Below are positions 1 to 8,115 of a stretch of DNA of 64,000 nt, piece after piece. The stretch comes from Orlajensenia sp001423545 (GTDB lineage Bacteria; Actinomycetota; Actinomycetes; Actinomycetales; Microbacteriaceae). Below the pieces are notes generated by a model. That model saw nothing but the letters and a program-made list of their open reading frames with translations, was not told where the DNA came from and did no database searches. Every line of letters begins with the position of its first letter. The stretch's first letter is position 1. Both the position numbers and the translations under genes were made by a program. The stretch covers positions 806,001 to 870,000 of the forward strand of contig LMOK01000003.1 in assembly GCA_001423545.1 (NCBI GenBank), in the 5' to 3' direction.

Positions 1-37
1 GTTCTGCGGGTTGCCTTGGTCGGGGCTGCCGCCTTTC

Positions 38-80
38 GCGTAGGTCGAGAAGGATCCACTGGATCCTTCTCGACCTACGC
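38..80. terminator. Perfect 20-bp hairpin overlapping the glyS stop codon
   Basis: Two perfectly complementary 20-base arms (38-57 and 61-80) are separated by a 3-base loop. The glyS stop codon (75-77) lies inside the right arm. There is no T-run on either side, so this would be a U-less terminator of the kind common in actinobacteria, or an mRNA 3' end protecting structure. Confidence 0.8.
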
Positions 81-1460
81 GCCCTTGAGTCGCTCGGCCA
101 GGAAGGCGTGCAGGCCGGCGAGCGGCACGCGCTCCTGCTGCATGGTGTCGCGGTCGCGCACGGTGACGGCCTGGTCCTCGAGCGAGTCGAAGTCGACCGT
201 GACGCAGAACGGCGTGCCGATCTCGTCCTGGCGGCGGTAGCGGCGACCGATGGCGCCGGCGTCGTCGAAGTCGACGTTCCAGCTCTGGCGCAGCTCGGCC
301 GCGAGAGAGCGGGCCATCGGCGACAGCGCCTCGTTGCGCGACAACGGCAGGATGGCGGCCTTGACCGGAGCCAGGCGCGGGTCGAGCTTCAGCACAGTGC
401 GCTTGTCGACGCCGCCCTTCGCGTTCGGCACCTCCTCCTCGTGGTACGCGTCGACGAGGAACGCCATCAACGAGCGGGTGAGGCCAGCAGCGGGCTCGAT
501 CACGTAGGGGATCCAGCGCTCGTTCTTGGTCTGGTCGAAGAACGAGAGGTCCTTGCCGGATGCCTCGGAGTGGGTGCGCAGGTCGAAGTCCGTGCGGTTG
601 GCGATGCCCTCGAGCTCGCCGAACTCGCTGCCGGTGAAGCCGAAGCGGTACTCGATGTCGACGGTGCGCTTCGAGTAGTGGCTGAGCTTCTCCTTCGGGT
701 GCTCGTAGAACCGCAGGTTCGCCGGGTCGATGCCGAGCCCGGTGTACCAGCTCATGCGCTGCTCCATCCAGTACTCCTGCCACTGCTCATCGGTGCCGGG
801 CTCGACGAAGAACTCCATCTCCATCTGCTCGAACTCGCGGGTACGGAAGATGAAGTTTCCGGGGGTGATCTCGTTGCGGAAGCTCTTGCCGATCTGGCCG
901 ATGCCGAACGGCGGCTTCTGGCGCGATGCCTGCAGCACGTTGGCGAAGTTCACGAAGATGCCCTGCGCGGTCTCGGGGCGCAGGTAGTGCAGGCCGGACT
1001 CGTCGTCGACGGGGCCCAAGTAGGTCTTGAGCAGGCCCGAGAAGGCGCGCGGCTCGGTCCAGGTGTGACGATTGCCGCAGTTGGGGCAGGCGATGTCGTC
1101 GAGGCCGTTCTCCGGAGCGCGGCCCTTCTTCTCCTCGAACTCCTCCTCGAGGTGATCGGCCCGGAAGCGCTTGTGGCAGTGCTGGCACTCGACGAGCGGG
1201 TCACTGAAGACCTCGACGTGTCCGGATGCCTCCCACACCTGCTTCGGCAGGATGACGCTGGAGTCCAGGCCCACGACGTCGTCGCGGCTCTGCACCATGT
1301 AGCGCCACCACTGCTTCTTGATGTTCTCCTTGAGCTCGGTGCCGAGGGGCCCGTAGTCCCACGCGGATCGCGACCCTCCGTAGATCTCGCCGGCCTGGAA
1401 GACGAACCCGCGATGGCGGGCGAGGGCGATGACGGCGTCGAGACGGCTGGGTGCGGCCAT
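75..1460 (-). CDS. glyS: Glycyl-tRNA synthetase (alpha2 type)
   Basis: Class II aminoacyl-tRNA synthetase that charges tRNA-Gly in the cytoplasm; 461 residues, the usual size for the homodimeric type. Seen in order: LARHRGFVFQAGEIYGG near residues 13-29, WDYGPLG (34-40), a zinc-finger-like insertion with cysteine pairs at about 92/95 and 125/128, motif 2 (FRNEITPGNFIFRTREFEQ), and a C-terminal anticodon-binding domain containing DEIGTPFCVTVD. The ATG at 1460 is preceded by GGAG at SD distance. The frame stays open upstream to 1622, but that extension is Arg/Pro-rich and unlike the family. A likely -10 box lies at 1537-1542, giving a leader of about 75 nt. The gene stands alone and ends in the long hairpin at 38-80. 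Confidence 0.98.
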   Translation of the reverse strand: MAAPSRLDAVIALARHRGFVFQAGEIYGGSRSAWDYGPLGTELKENIKKQWWRYMVQSRDDVVGLDSSVILPKQVWEASGHVEVFSDPLVECQHCHKRFRADHLEEEFEEKKGRAPENGLDDIACPNCGNRHTWTEPRAFSGLLKTYLGPVDDESGLHYLRPETAQGIFVNFANVLQASRQKPPFGIGQIGKSFRNEITPGNFIFRTREFEQMEMEFFVEPGTDEQWQEYWMEQRMSWYTGLGIDPANLRFYEHPKEKLSHYSKRTVDIEYRFGFTGSEFGELEGIANRTDFDLRTHSEASGKDLSFFDQTKNERWIPYVIEPAAGLTRSLMAFLVDAYHEEEVPNAKGGVDKRTVLKLDPRLAPVKAAILPLSRNEALSPMARSLAAELRQSWNVDFDDAGAIGRRYRRQDEIGTPFCVTVDFDSLEDQAVTVRDRDTMQQERVPLAGLHAFLAERLKGA

Positions 1461-1536
1461 GGTGGCTCCAATGGGGCGATGGGGGCGAGCGGGAACCGCG
1501 CGATCTCGAGGCGAAGCCCGTAAGCGCGGTGCCTCC

Positions 1537-1542
1537 AGTTTA
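1537..1542 (-). promoter_or_regulatory. glyS -10 box
   Basis: TAAACT on the minus strand, matching the actinobacterial TAnnnT -10. It predicts a short 5' leader ahead of the SD-led glyS start. Confidence 0.5.
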
Positions 1543-1675
1543 GGGAGTGATCCTGAACCACGGGTGCGTGCCCGGGGTCGCGCGCGGGCGATGTGGCCGC
1601 GTCTCCCGCAGGTCACCGGCACGCGAGCGGGGAGGTGAGCGGGGAGGTGAGCCGCCGGTTCGGAACGCCGCGTCC

Positions 1676-1681
1676 TACGCT
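1676..1681 (+). promoter_or_regulatory. -10 box of leaderless VOC gene
   Basis: TACGCT followed by exactly six bases and then the ATG at 1688, so transcription should begin at or next to the start codon. No SD is needed or seen. Confidence 0.6.
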
Positions 1682-1687
1682 CGAACC

Positions 1688-2119
1688 ATGACCGCTCGCA
1701 TCTCGAATGTCACCTTCCACGCCGCCGACCCCGGAGCTCTCGCCCGGTTCTGGAGCGGCGCCATGGGCTACCCCGAACGTGTGGGCTGGCCGGCCGAGGA
1801 GGTCGCCGAGTTGAAGGAGGCCGGGCTGTCCGACGACGACATCGCGGCCCGAGCCGAGGCGTGGGACGGCGATCCGACGCACCAACGCTTCTACTTCACC
1901 CGCTACGACCACCAGCGGCGGCAGCGGAACCGCGTGCACATCGACATCACCCCGTTCGACGACAGGCGCGCCACCCGCGAGGAGTTGGAGATCGAACGCG
2001 ATCGGCTCGTCGCATTGGGCGCATCCGTGGAGAAGACCCTCACCGGGTCGTGGGGACCGTACGAGGAGTTCGCGATCATGATGCGCGACCCCGAGGGGAA
2101 CGAGTTCTGCCTCCAGTGA
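1688..2119 (+). CDS. VOC-superfamily (glyoxalase-like) protein
   Basis: 143-residue protein of the vicinal oxygen chelate fold, whose members are metal-dependent lyases, isomerases, dioxygenases or binding-type resistance proteins. Seen: N-terminal NVTFHAADPGALARFWSGAM, typical of the first VOC strand-helix unit, NRVHIDI in the middle, and the C-terminal MMRDPEGNEFCLQ signature with a conserved Glu ligand position. The substrate cannot be told. The start at 1688 is chosen because TACGCT sits six bases upstream (leaderless); the open frame before it is low-complexity Arg/Gly sequence. It is followed by a separate promoter for the next gene, so it is probably monocistronic. Confidence 0.85.
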   Translation: MTARISNVTFHAADPGALARFWSGAMGYPERVGWPAEEVAELKEAGLSDDDIAARAEAWDGDPTHQRFYFTRYDHQRRQRNRVHIDITPFDDRRATREELEIERDRLVALGASVEKTLTGSWGPYEEFAIMMRDPEGNEFCLQ

Positions 2120-2169
2120 CACGAGCGGCGATCCGACCGGCACGCCACCTCGCCGGGCGGCTCCCCGCC

Positions 2170-2199
2170 TTGTCCGCCCGCGAACGACGCCCATACAGT
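2170..2199 (+). promoter_or_regulatory. Promoter of the hydrolase/MprF-like operon
   Basis: TTGTCC (2170-2175) and TACAGT (2194-2199) with an 18-base spacer resemble a housekeeping sigma promoter. The gene start at 2251 is about 45 bases downstream. Confidence 0.5.
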
Positions 2200-2250
2200 G
2201 AGAGGGAGCGACCACCCCGGTCGCACTGACCGCTCGCGAAGGTGGGTCGC

Positions 2251-3552
2251 GTGGACTGGCTGCTCGACGTCGACATCGTGGGCGGTGTCGCGTTCTGGGC
2301 GCCGTGCCTGCTGTCGGTGGCGGCACTGCTCGTTCTGCTGGTGCGCCGCCCGACCCGACGCTGGGTCGTCGCGGCGACATCCGCTCTGCTGATCGGGGTG
2401 CTGCTCGGCCTCATCGGTCTCTGGCTCGCCGTCGACGTGCTCGGCGCCTTCGGCGGCCCGGTCAACACCGCCACCTGGGTCTGGGTGCCCGTGTGCACCG
2501 GCGGCATCGCGCTGGCTCTCGTCACCATCGCCGGGCCCCCGCTCTGGCGCCGTCTCGTCGCCGTCGTCGCCATCCCGCTCTTCATCCTGACGACGGGCCT
2601 CATCATCAACGCCGCCTACGGCATCACGACCACCGTCGGCGCCGTGCTCTTCGTGAACACCACCCCGAGCATCGCCGTGATCCCGCCGACGGATGCCGCA
2701 GCCGACGATCCGGCAGAACCCGTCGTCGACACCTGGACCCCACCGGCCGAGCTCCCGCAGCACGGCCGCTACGGCGTGATCGACCCGCCGATCCCGAACG
2801 ACGCGTCGGGCTTCGACGCCCGCGGGGCCCAGGTCTACTACCCGCCGGCCGCCCTCGTCGCTGACGCTCCACGCCTGCCCGTCGTCATCATGATGATGGG
2901 CCAGCCGGGGAGCCCGGATGCCGCCATCATCGCCTCGGTGCTCGACGGCTTCGCGGCGCAGCACGACGGGCTCGCCCCGATCGCCGTCGTCATCGACCAG
3001 CTCGGCACCCCGTTCGCCGACCCGCTCTGCCTCGATTCGACCCGGGGCCGGGCCGAGAGCTACATCATGGACGACGTCGTTCCGTGGGTGCGCGACACCC
3101 TGGGCGTGCTGCGCGAGCGCACGGACTGGGTCGTGGCCGGCTACTCCAACGGCGGCCAGTGCGCGACCTACCTGGGCTCGAAGTACCCCGAGACCTTCGG
3201 CAGCATCCTCGCGGTCTCGCCCGAGGAGTTCGCCGGCGAGAGCGACAGGGCCGGCGTGCTCGATGAGGTGTTCGGCGGCGATCAGGCCGCCTACGACGCC
3301 GTGAAGGCCACGACGATCATGGGCGAGGGCGACTACCCCGACACGAGAGCCATCTTCACGGTCGGTGCGGAGGACCCCGGCTACGTCGATGACACGAAGC
3401 GGCTCGCGCGAGCGGCATCCGGAGCCGGCATGGACACGACCTTCATCAGCATTCCGAATGCCGATCACGGCCGCAGCGGCATCGTGGGCGGGTTGACCGC
3501 CGGATTCGATCTGCTGGCCCCCAGACTCGGCTTGGCCGCCGCGAGAGGATGA
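2251..3552 (+). CDS. Membrane-anchored alpha/beta hydrolase (putative esterase)
   Basis: 433 residues. The N-terminal third holds about four membrane segments (roughly residues 10-130). The remainder is an extracytoplasmic alpha/beta hydrolase of the putative-esterase type, with the nucleophile in GYSNGG (Ser about 299) and a late NADHG that supplies the likely catalytic His. The stop is six bases before the start of the lipid aminoacyltransferase gene, so the two are an operon. In corynebacteria and enterococci comparable hydrolases sit beside MprF-type genes and remove the amino acid from aminoacylated lipids; that role is inferred here. GTG 2251 is preferred over GTG 2242 because GAAGG (2238-2242) lies at SD distance from it. 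Confidence 0.85.
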   Translation: MDWLLDVDIVGGVAFWAPCLLSVAALLVLLVRRPTRRWVVAATSALLIGVLLGLIGLWLAVDVLGAFGGPVNTATWVWVPVCTGGIALALVTIAGPPLWRRLVAVVAIPLFILTTGLIINAAYGITTTVGAVLFVNTTPSIAVIPPTDAAADDPAEPVVDTWTPPAELPQHGRYGVIDPPIPNDASGFDARGAQVYYPPAALVADAPRLPVVIMMMGQPGSPDAAIIASVLDGFAAQHDGLAPIAVVIDQLGTPFADPLCLDSTRGRAESYIMDDVVPWVRDTLGVLRERTDWVVAGYSNGGQCATYLGSKYPETFGSILAVSPEEFAGESDRAGVLDEVFGGDQAAYDAVKATTIMGEGDYPDTRAIFTVGAEDPGYVDDTKRLARAASGAGMDTTFISIPNADHGRSGIVGGLTAGFDLLAPRLGLAAARG

Positions 3553-3558
3553 CCACCC

Positions 3559-6129
3559 ATGACTGAGACCAGACCCGCGGATGCCGCTGCCGGCGCCTCG
3601 CCGATCGGGCGCCTTCCCGCCGCCGGCCGTCTGGCTCGCCGCTACTTCACCCGCGTACCCGCCAGCATCGCCTTCGCCGTGCTGCTGATCGCCACCGCGA
3701 TCATCACCGGCACCATCGCCGGCCACCCGTCGAAGGCGACCCTGGCTGCGTGGGCGGCCGGAGTGACGACGACGATCGAGCAGGCGCACTGGTGGACGCC
3801 GGTGACGGCGTTGTTCATCCCGTGGGACCCGTTCCAGCTGGTGGCCTGCGTCATCGCCTCGGTGACGCTGCTCGGCATCTCGGAGCGCCTGATGGGCAGC
3901 CGCCGCGTCGTGCTCGCCTTCCTCGTGACCGGAGCCCTGGGCGTGAGCATCGGCGTGCTGCTGCAGTGGGCCGGCAGCCTCGCCGGCGAATGGTGGGCGC
4001 TCGGAACCTCGATCGACCTCACCCTCGACCCGCTCACGGGCATCACGGGCGCCCTGTTCACGGCGAGCGCCTTCGCCGGGGTGTTCTGGCGTCGCCGCAT
4101 CCGGGTCGTCGGCTTCGCGTTCATCCTGGTGTTCGTGCTCTACGACGGCGACTCGTCGAACGTCTACAGGCTGAATGCCGCCGTGCTCGGCCTGTTCCTC
4201 GGAGCCCTGCTCACGCGCGACGCCACGACGCTGCGCGCCCGCCGCAGTTCGAAGGGCGAGGCACGCACCCTCATCGCCACGGTCGTGGCGGTCACGGCCA
4301 TCGGTCCGATCGTCGGAATCCTGAACCCGAACGGCCTCACGCCCTTCACCCTGCTGTCGATGCTGTTCGACCAGCGTGCTCCCGTCTCGCAGTCGCAGCT
4401 CGCAGCCTGCACGGCGACCGCCGCGACCACGACCGACATCACCGCGGCCTGCAAGGACGCCTTCATCGATGCCGGCGCCAGCGGTCCCGGCCCGTTCCTG
4501 CTCACCTTCGTGCCTCTCGCCCTGCTCCTCGTCGCCGCCTGGGGGCTCCGCCGTGGCCGCCGCTTCGCGCTCTGGCTGGCCATCGCCGTGAACATCGTGC
4601 TGGTGCTCATGGCCTACTTCTCGTTCGACATCGTCTCGAGCCTGCAGGATGCCGAGGCCGCCGGGTTCGCCGGCTGGGATCTGGGCGAGCTCATCGTGTG
4701 GGCGGCCGCCGCCCTCCTGCTGCCGATCGGCATCCTCGTGCTGCTGTGGCGTTCGCGCCACCTGTTCACGGTGCGGGCGTCGGATGCGGCCTACGTGAAG
4801 TTCACGCTCTGGACGCTGCTCGCCCTCGCCGTGCTCGCGACGGTGTACTTCGTGCTCGGACTCGTCGGGCTGGCGAGCTACCAGCCGGCGGCATCCGTTC
4901 TCGACCTCGGCATCGACACTGTCAAGCGCTTCCTGCCGACCCAGTTCGTGGCCAGCATCGACCCGGTCGTGGTGCCGCGCAGCGACATCGCCTACGTGCC
5001 GTACCAGGGGGTCGGGGTGCTGTTCTGGATCGTGTTCATCGGCGGATGCATCCTGCTGATGCGGGACACCGACACGCGCAACCGGGCGACCGACCACGCG
5101 AAGCTGCGCGCCCTGCTGCACAGCGGCGGCGGTGGAAGCCTCAGCTTCATGGCCACCTGGCCCGGCAACACCTACTGGTTCACTCCGTCGGGCACCGGCG
5201 CCGTCGCGTACAGGGTGATCAACGACGTGGCCATCACCCTGGCCGATCCGATCAGCCTGCCCGAGCACGACGAGGAGACCATCGACGGCTTCGTGGCGTT
5301 CTGCGACGAGAACGGGTGGACGCCGGTGTTCTACTCGGTGCATCCGCGCGTCATGCCGATCTTCGAGGCACGCGGGTGGCAGAGCATGCCCGTCGGCGAG
5401 GAGACGATCCTCGACCCATCGCGCTTCGAGTTGGCGGGGAAGCCGTGGCAGAAGGTTCGGCAGGCACTCAATCGCGGCGTGAAGGAGGGCATGACGGCGG
5501 TCTGGACGTCGTGGGACGAGCTGCCCTTCCCCTTCAGTGCGCAGATCAACGCCATCTCGGAGGCGTGGGTGTCTGAGAAGAGCCTGCCCGAGATGGGCTT
5601 CACCCTCGGCGGTGTCGAGGAGCTGCGCGACCGCGACGTGAAGCTCATGCTCGCCATCGACACCGAGGAGCGCGTGCAGGCCGTGACGAGCTGGATGCCG
5701 ACCTACCGCGATGGGGTGCCGATCGGCTGGACGCTCGACTTCATGCGCCGCGCCGACGGCAGCATGAACGGAACGATGGAGTTCCTCATCGCCTCGGCGG
5801 CGCTGCACATGAAGGAGCAGGGCGCGACGCTGCTGAGCCTCTCGGGTGCCCCGCTGGCGACCAAGCCGCTGGCCCCCGGCGAGACTCCTCCGGCCCCGAC
5901 GGCGATGACACGGATGCTCGACCTGCTCGCCCGCACCCTGGAACCGGCCTACGGATTCTCCACGCTGTTCCGGTTCAAGTCGAAGTTCAACCCACGCTAC
6001 GAGACCATCTCGATGGTCTACCCCGACCCCCTGGCGCTGCCGGCGATCGGGGTGGCGATCGGCCGGGCCTACGTGCCGAACGTGTCGCCGAAGGAGGCCG
6101 TGGCCCTGGTGCGCACGCTGGCGGGGTAG
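3559..6129 (+). CDS. MprF-like lipid aminoacyltransferase with N-terminal rhomboid-like domain
   Basis: 856 residues. The C-terminal part (about 530-856) is the DUF2156/MprF catalytic domain that transfers an amino acid from aminoacyl-tRNA to phosphatidylglycerol or diacylglycerol: seen are KVRQALNRGVKEG, GWTLDFMRR, NGTMEFLI, LSLSGAPLA and FRFKSKFNPRYE. A central polytopic region precedes it. Residues about 30-220 look like a six-helix rhomboid fold: HWWTPVTALFIPWDPFQLV followed by ERLMGSRR and GITG. The catalytic serine position is Thr163 and the partner histidine position is Asn206, so the rhomboid would be proteolytically dead. It is cotranscribed with the hydrolase upstream. The amino acid and lipid used cannot be read from sequence. 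Confidence 0.9.
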   Translation: MTETRPADAAAGASPIGRLPAAGRLARRYFTRVPASIAFAVLLIATAIITGTIAGHPSKATLAAWAAGVTTTIEQAHWWTPVTALFIPWDPFQLVACVIASVTLLGISERLMGSRRVVLAFLVTGALGVSIGVLLQWAGSLAGEWWALGTSIDLTLDPLTGITGALFTASAFAGVFWRRRIRVVGFAFILVFVLYDGDSSNVYRLNAAVLGLFLGALLTRDATTLRARRSSKGEARTLIATVVAVTAIGPIVGILNPNGLTPFTLLSMLFDQRAPVSQSQLAACTATAATTTDITAACKDAFIDAGASGPGPFLLTFVPLALLLVAAWGLRRGRRFALWLAIAVNIVLVLMAYFSFDIVSSLQDAEAAGFAGWDLGELIVWAAAALLLPIGILVLLWRSRHLFTVRASDAAYVKFTLWTLLALAVLATVYFVLGLVGLASYQPAASVLDLGIDTVKRFLPTQFVASIDPVVVPRSDIAYVPYQGVGVLFWIVFIGGCILLMRDTDTRNRATDHAKLRALLHSGGGGSLSFMATWPGNTYWFTPSGTGAVAYRVINDVAITLADPISLPEHDEETIDGFVAFCDENGWTPVFYSVHPRVMPIFEARGWQSMPVGEETILDPSRFELAGKPWQKVRQALNRGVKEGMTAVWTSWDELPFPFSAQINAISEAWVSEKSLPEMGFTLGGVEELRDRDVKLMLAIDTEERVQAVTSWMPTYRDGVPIGWTLDFMRRADGSMNGTMEFLIASAALHMKEQGATLLSLSGAPLATKPLAPGETPPAPTAMTRMLDLLARTLEPAYGFSTLFRFKSKFNPRYETISMVYPDPLALPAIGVAIGRAYVPNVSPKEAVALVRTLAG

Positions 6130-6176
6130 GGGCGCCTCCGATCGACCGCCCACCTCCCGCTCGCCGAGGGCCGGTG

Positions 6177-6803
6177 CTACTCCACGACCATCCGCACCCG
6201 ATCGACCGCATCCTGCAGCACGGGATCGCCTGCGGATGCCGCATCCTGCGCCGCCCGCAGGCGCCGCTCCACCCGATCGCGATCGACGTCGATCGCGCCG
6301 GCCTTCAGCTCACGCAGCGGCGCCAGCACGGCCGCACGTCGCACCCACACGTCGGGATCGCGCGCCCAGCGATCGATCACGAGCTCGGCGCGCGCTCGGC
6401 CACGCCGGTCGAGGGCCCGCAGCATGGGTCCGGCCACATCGACGGCGAGCAGGTCGACGAGCTCCGGCATCCGACCCTCCCGCACGAATCCCTCGATGCG
6501 GGTGAGGTCGGTGCCGATGAGCTCCGCCGCATGCGACTGCAGCAGCACCACCGCGGCGAGGCGGCGCTCGAAGACCGGGCGGCGCCAGAGCTCCGAGCTG
6601 AGCGCTGTGACCTCGTCGTGGCTCAGCCCCGGGTAGCGACGGCCAGCGTCGCGCACGGTTCCGCGCACGATGCCGACGGATGCCCCGTAGAAGTCGAGGT
6701 CGCTGCCGAGGCGTTCGCGCTCGGCGTCAGCCCGATAGGGCGAGGCCTCGAGTCGCAGGGCGGCGTCGATCCAGTCGGCGATCTCGGGTACCGAAGCGAT
6801 CAC
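6177..6803 (-). CDS. DNA alkylation repair protein (AlkD-like, HEAT-like repeats)
   Basis: 208 residues, mostly alpha-helical, with the AlkD family layout: an N-terminal helix pair, YGASVGIVRGTVRDAGRR, LWRRPVFERRLAAVVLL, and the repeat DPDVWVRRAAVLAPLRE. AlkD proteins are HEAT-repeat DNA glycosylases that excise N3- and N7-alkylpurines. The start is GTG 6803. The 56 bases upstream are entirely occupied by a 20-bp tandem repeat whose first unit contains this start codon, so translation initiation may be unusual. It lies head-to-tail with the serine hydrolase gene, 56 bases downstream of that gene's stop. Confidence 0.85.
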   Translation of the reverse strand: MIASVPEIADWIDAALRLEASPYRADAERERLGSDLDFYGASVGIVRGTVRDAGRRYPGLSHDEVTALSSELWRRPVFERRLAAVVLLQSHAAELIGTDLTRIEGFVREGRMPELVDLLAVDVAGPMLRALDRRGRARAELVIDRWARDPDVWVRRAAVLAPLRELKAGAIDVDRDRVERRLRAAQDAASAGDPVLQDAVDRVRMVVE

Positions 6804-6859
6804 GGGAGCACTCGCTCGGTCACGGAAGCACCATCGCGGTCATGGAAGCACTGTCGCGT
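6800..6859. repeat. Three tandem 20-bp repeats spanning the AlkD-like gene start
   Basis: Units at 6800-6819, 6820-6839 and 6840-6859 share the pattern TCAYGGRAGCAC followed by a variable octamer. They run from inside the start codon of the AlkD-like gene to the base before the stop codon of the serine hydrolase gene. On the minus strand every unit contains a GTGA or ATGA, so start codons are repeated too. Confidence 0.85.
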
Positions 6860-7768
6860 TCAGTGCACGTACTCCAGCAGGTCGAGTCCGACCTGGCGCA
6901 TGCCGTCGAGCACCGCGAGACGCGCCTGGAGGTTGGTGTCCGCGAAGTACATCGACACGGCGTAGGTGACGGCGGTGCGGGGCCCACGGAGCACGCCCAC
7001 CTCTGCACGGACGCCGCCGTCGGCGCCGGTCTTGTTGACCAGGAGGATCCCGTGATCGGCACCCCTGTGCGCGAGCGGGTCGAGGCCGAAGGCGCTGGCG
7101 ACGAGCGAGAGGTCAGCGTTGAGCGAGAGCCAGCCGATGACACGCTGCGACACCTCCTTCGACACGATCTCGCCACGCGCGAGCGACGCGAACAGCCAGG
7201 TGAGCTCGCTGGCCGCACCGATGCTCAGCTGCGGAGCGTCGTCGGGGCCGCGGTGGTCGCGCACCAGGTCGAGCAGGGCAGTGCGCTTGAGGCCGAGCGC
7301 CTCGGTGCGCGCCCGCACCGACTCGAGGCCGACGGTGCGGATCAGCACGTTGGTGGCCAGATTGTCGCTGGTGGCGCCCACGAGAGCGGCGAGGTCGGCG
7401 ATCGGCAGGGCCGGCGCCTGCAGGTGCTGCCAGATGCCGGAGTCGCCCACGAAGTCGGCCGTCTCCCGATCGAGGATGGTGTAGCCGTTGAAGGCCGGGT
7501 CCGCCAGGCGTGCGGCCACCTCGACGAGCAGCAGCACCTTGCCGATGCTCGCGGTCGGCATCACGACGTGGTCGTCGACCGAGAACAGCACCCGACCCGA
7601 CGCCAGATCCGTCGCCCGCGCCGACACCTGCACGCCGCTCACCGCGAGGGAGCCGAGCGCGCTGAAACCGCGCGAGAAGTTGTCGTCTGCGTCGCCGCCG
7701 ATGTGGCGCCCTGCCCGCTGGGAGGTGTGCCGGGCGCGACGCTCGGACTCCATGGCGGGGATCGTCAA
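6860..7768 (-). CDS. Class A beta-lactamase-like serine hydrolase
   Basis: About 302 residues of the penicillin-binding/class A beta-lactamase fold. Seen: the active-site tetrad ASIGK (Ser-x-x-Lys), SDN in ATSDNLATN, and KTG in LVNKTGADGG, in the right order and spacing. The omega-loop region after it reads RDHRGPDDAPQLS and lacks the ExxLN of true class A enzymes, so efficient beta-lactam hydrolysis is doubtful. No signal peptide is visible, also odd for a beta-lactamase. A TTG start at 7768 is preferred because GAGGAG lies five bases upstream; the ATG at 7753 has no SD at proper distance. A likely -10 (TACGCT on the minus strand) is at 7896-7901. Confidence 0.8.
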   Translation of the reverse strand: MTIPAMESERRARHTSQRAGRHIGGDADDNFSRGFSALGSLAVSGVQVSARATDLASGRVLFSVDDHVVMPTASIGKVLLLVEVAARLADPAFNGYTILDRETADFVGDSGIWQHLQAPALPIADLAALVGATSDNLATNVLIRTVGLESVRARTEALGLKRTALLDLVRDHRGPDDAPQLSIGAASELTWLFASLARGEIVSKEVSQRVIGWLSLNADLSLVASAFGLDPLAHRGADHGILLVNKTGADGGVRAEVGVLRGPRTAVTYAVSMYFADTNLQARLAVLDGMRQVGLDLLEYVH

Positions 7769-7895
7769 CGGGGCTCCTCGTGGGGGCTCTGGCGTCGAAC
7801 GGGAGTGCGGGCGCAGTGCACTTTCCGGTGTGACGCGAAAGGGGTTCAGGGCAGCATAACCCGACCGGATGCGGTGCGCATCGCAACTCGGGTCG

Positions 7896-7939
7896 AGCGT
7901 AGACATGTTCTATTCACAGTCTCCACAGAGTTATCCACA
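7896..7939 (-). promoter_or_regulatory. Serine hydrolase promoter with a DnaA-box-like site
   Basis: Minus-strand TACGCT at 7896-7901 is a good -10. Just upstream, TTATCCACA at 7931-7939 is a perfect match to the consensus DnaA box, lying at or behind the -35. Only one box is present, so control of the promoter rather than replication initiation is the plausible role. Confidence 0.45.
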
Positions 7940-7991
7940 TTCGAATGCGAATCACAGGTGAAGGAGCGTGGAACGAGCCGGAAATCCGCGG

Positions 7992-8108
7992 TTCACAGGA
8001 TGGTGACGCGAGGCCCGTCGGTCGGCGACGCCAGAACAGGCCGGATCCCCAAGGACAGGCCGGACCAGCCTGTTCTCGGACGGATGCGGCGATCGGGCCT
8101 GTTCTCGG
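7992..8108. repeat. Dispersed intergenic hairpin repeat, family 1 (copy 1)
   Basis: The 347-bp gap 7769-8115 holds a leader, one DnaA-box-like site and this repeat. TTCACAGGAT (7992-8001) precedes a set of GAACAGGCC-type arms (8034-8106) that occur in both orientations and fold on each other. The minus-strand order GAGAACAGGCCCGATCG then CGAGAACAGGCTG is nearly the same as at 39082-39137. Confidence 0.7.
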
Positions 8109-8115
8109 CTGCGGG

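Noticed and set aside
1521..1536. GGCACCGCG on the minus strand in the glyS leader, reminiscent of a T-box sequence
   Set aside because: The leader is only about 75 nt, has no specifier stem, and the element would sit at the very 5' end of the transcript.
1903..6153. Very long antisense open frame (about 1400 codons) opposite the hydrolase and MprF-like genes
   Set aside because: The translation is low-complexity Arg/Gly/His sequence without domains; it is a shadow of high-GC coding sequence on the other strand, whose proteins are clear.
7931..7939. Perfect DnaA box as a sign of oriC
   Set aside because: A single box, no cluster, no AT-rich unwinding element, and neither dnaA nor dnaN nearby.
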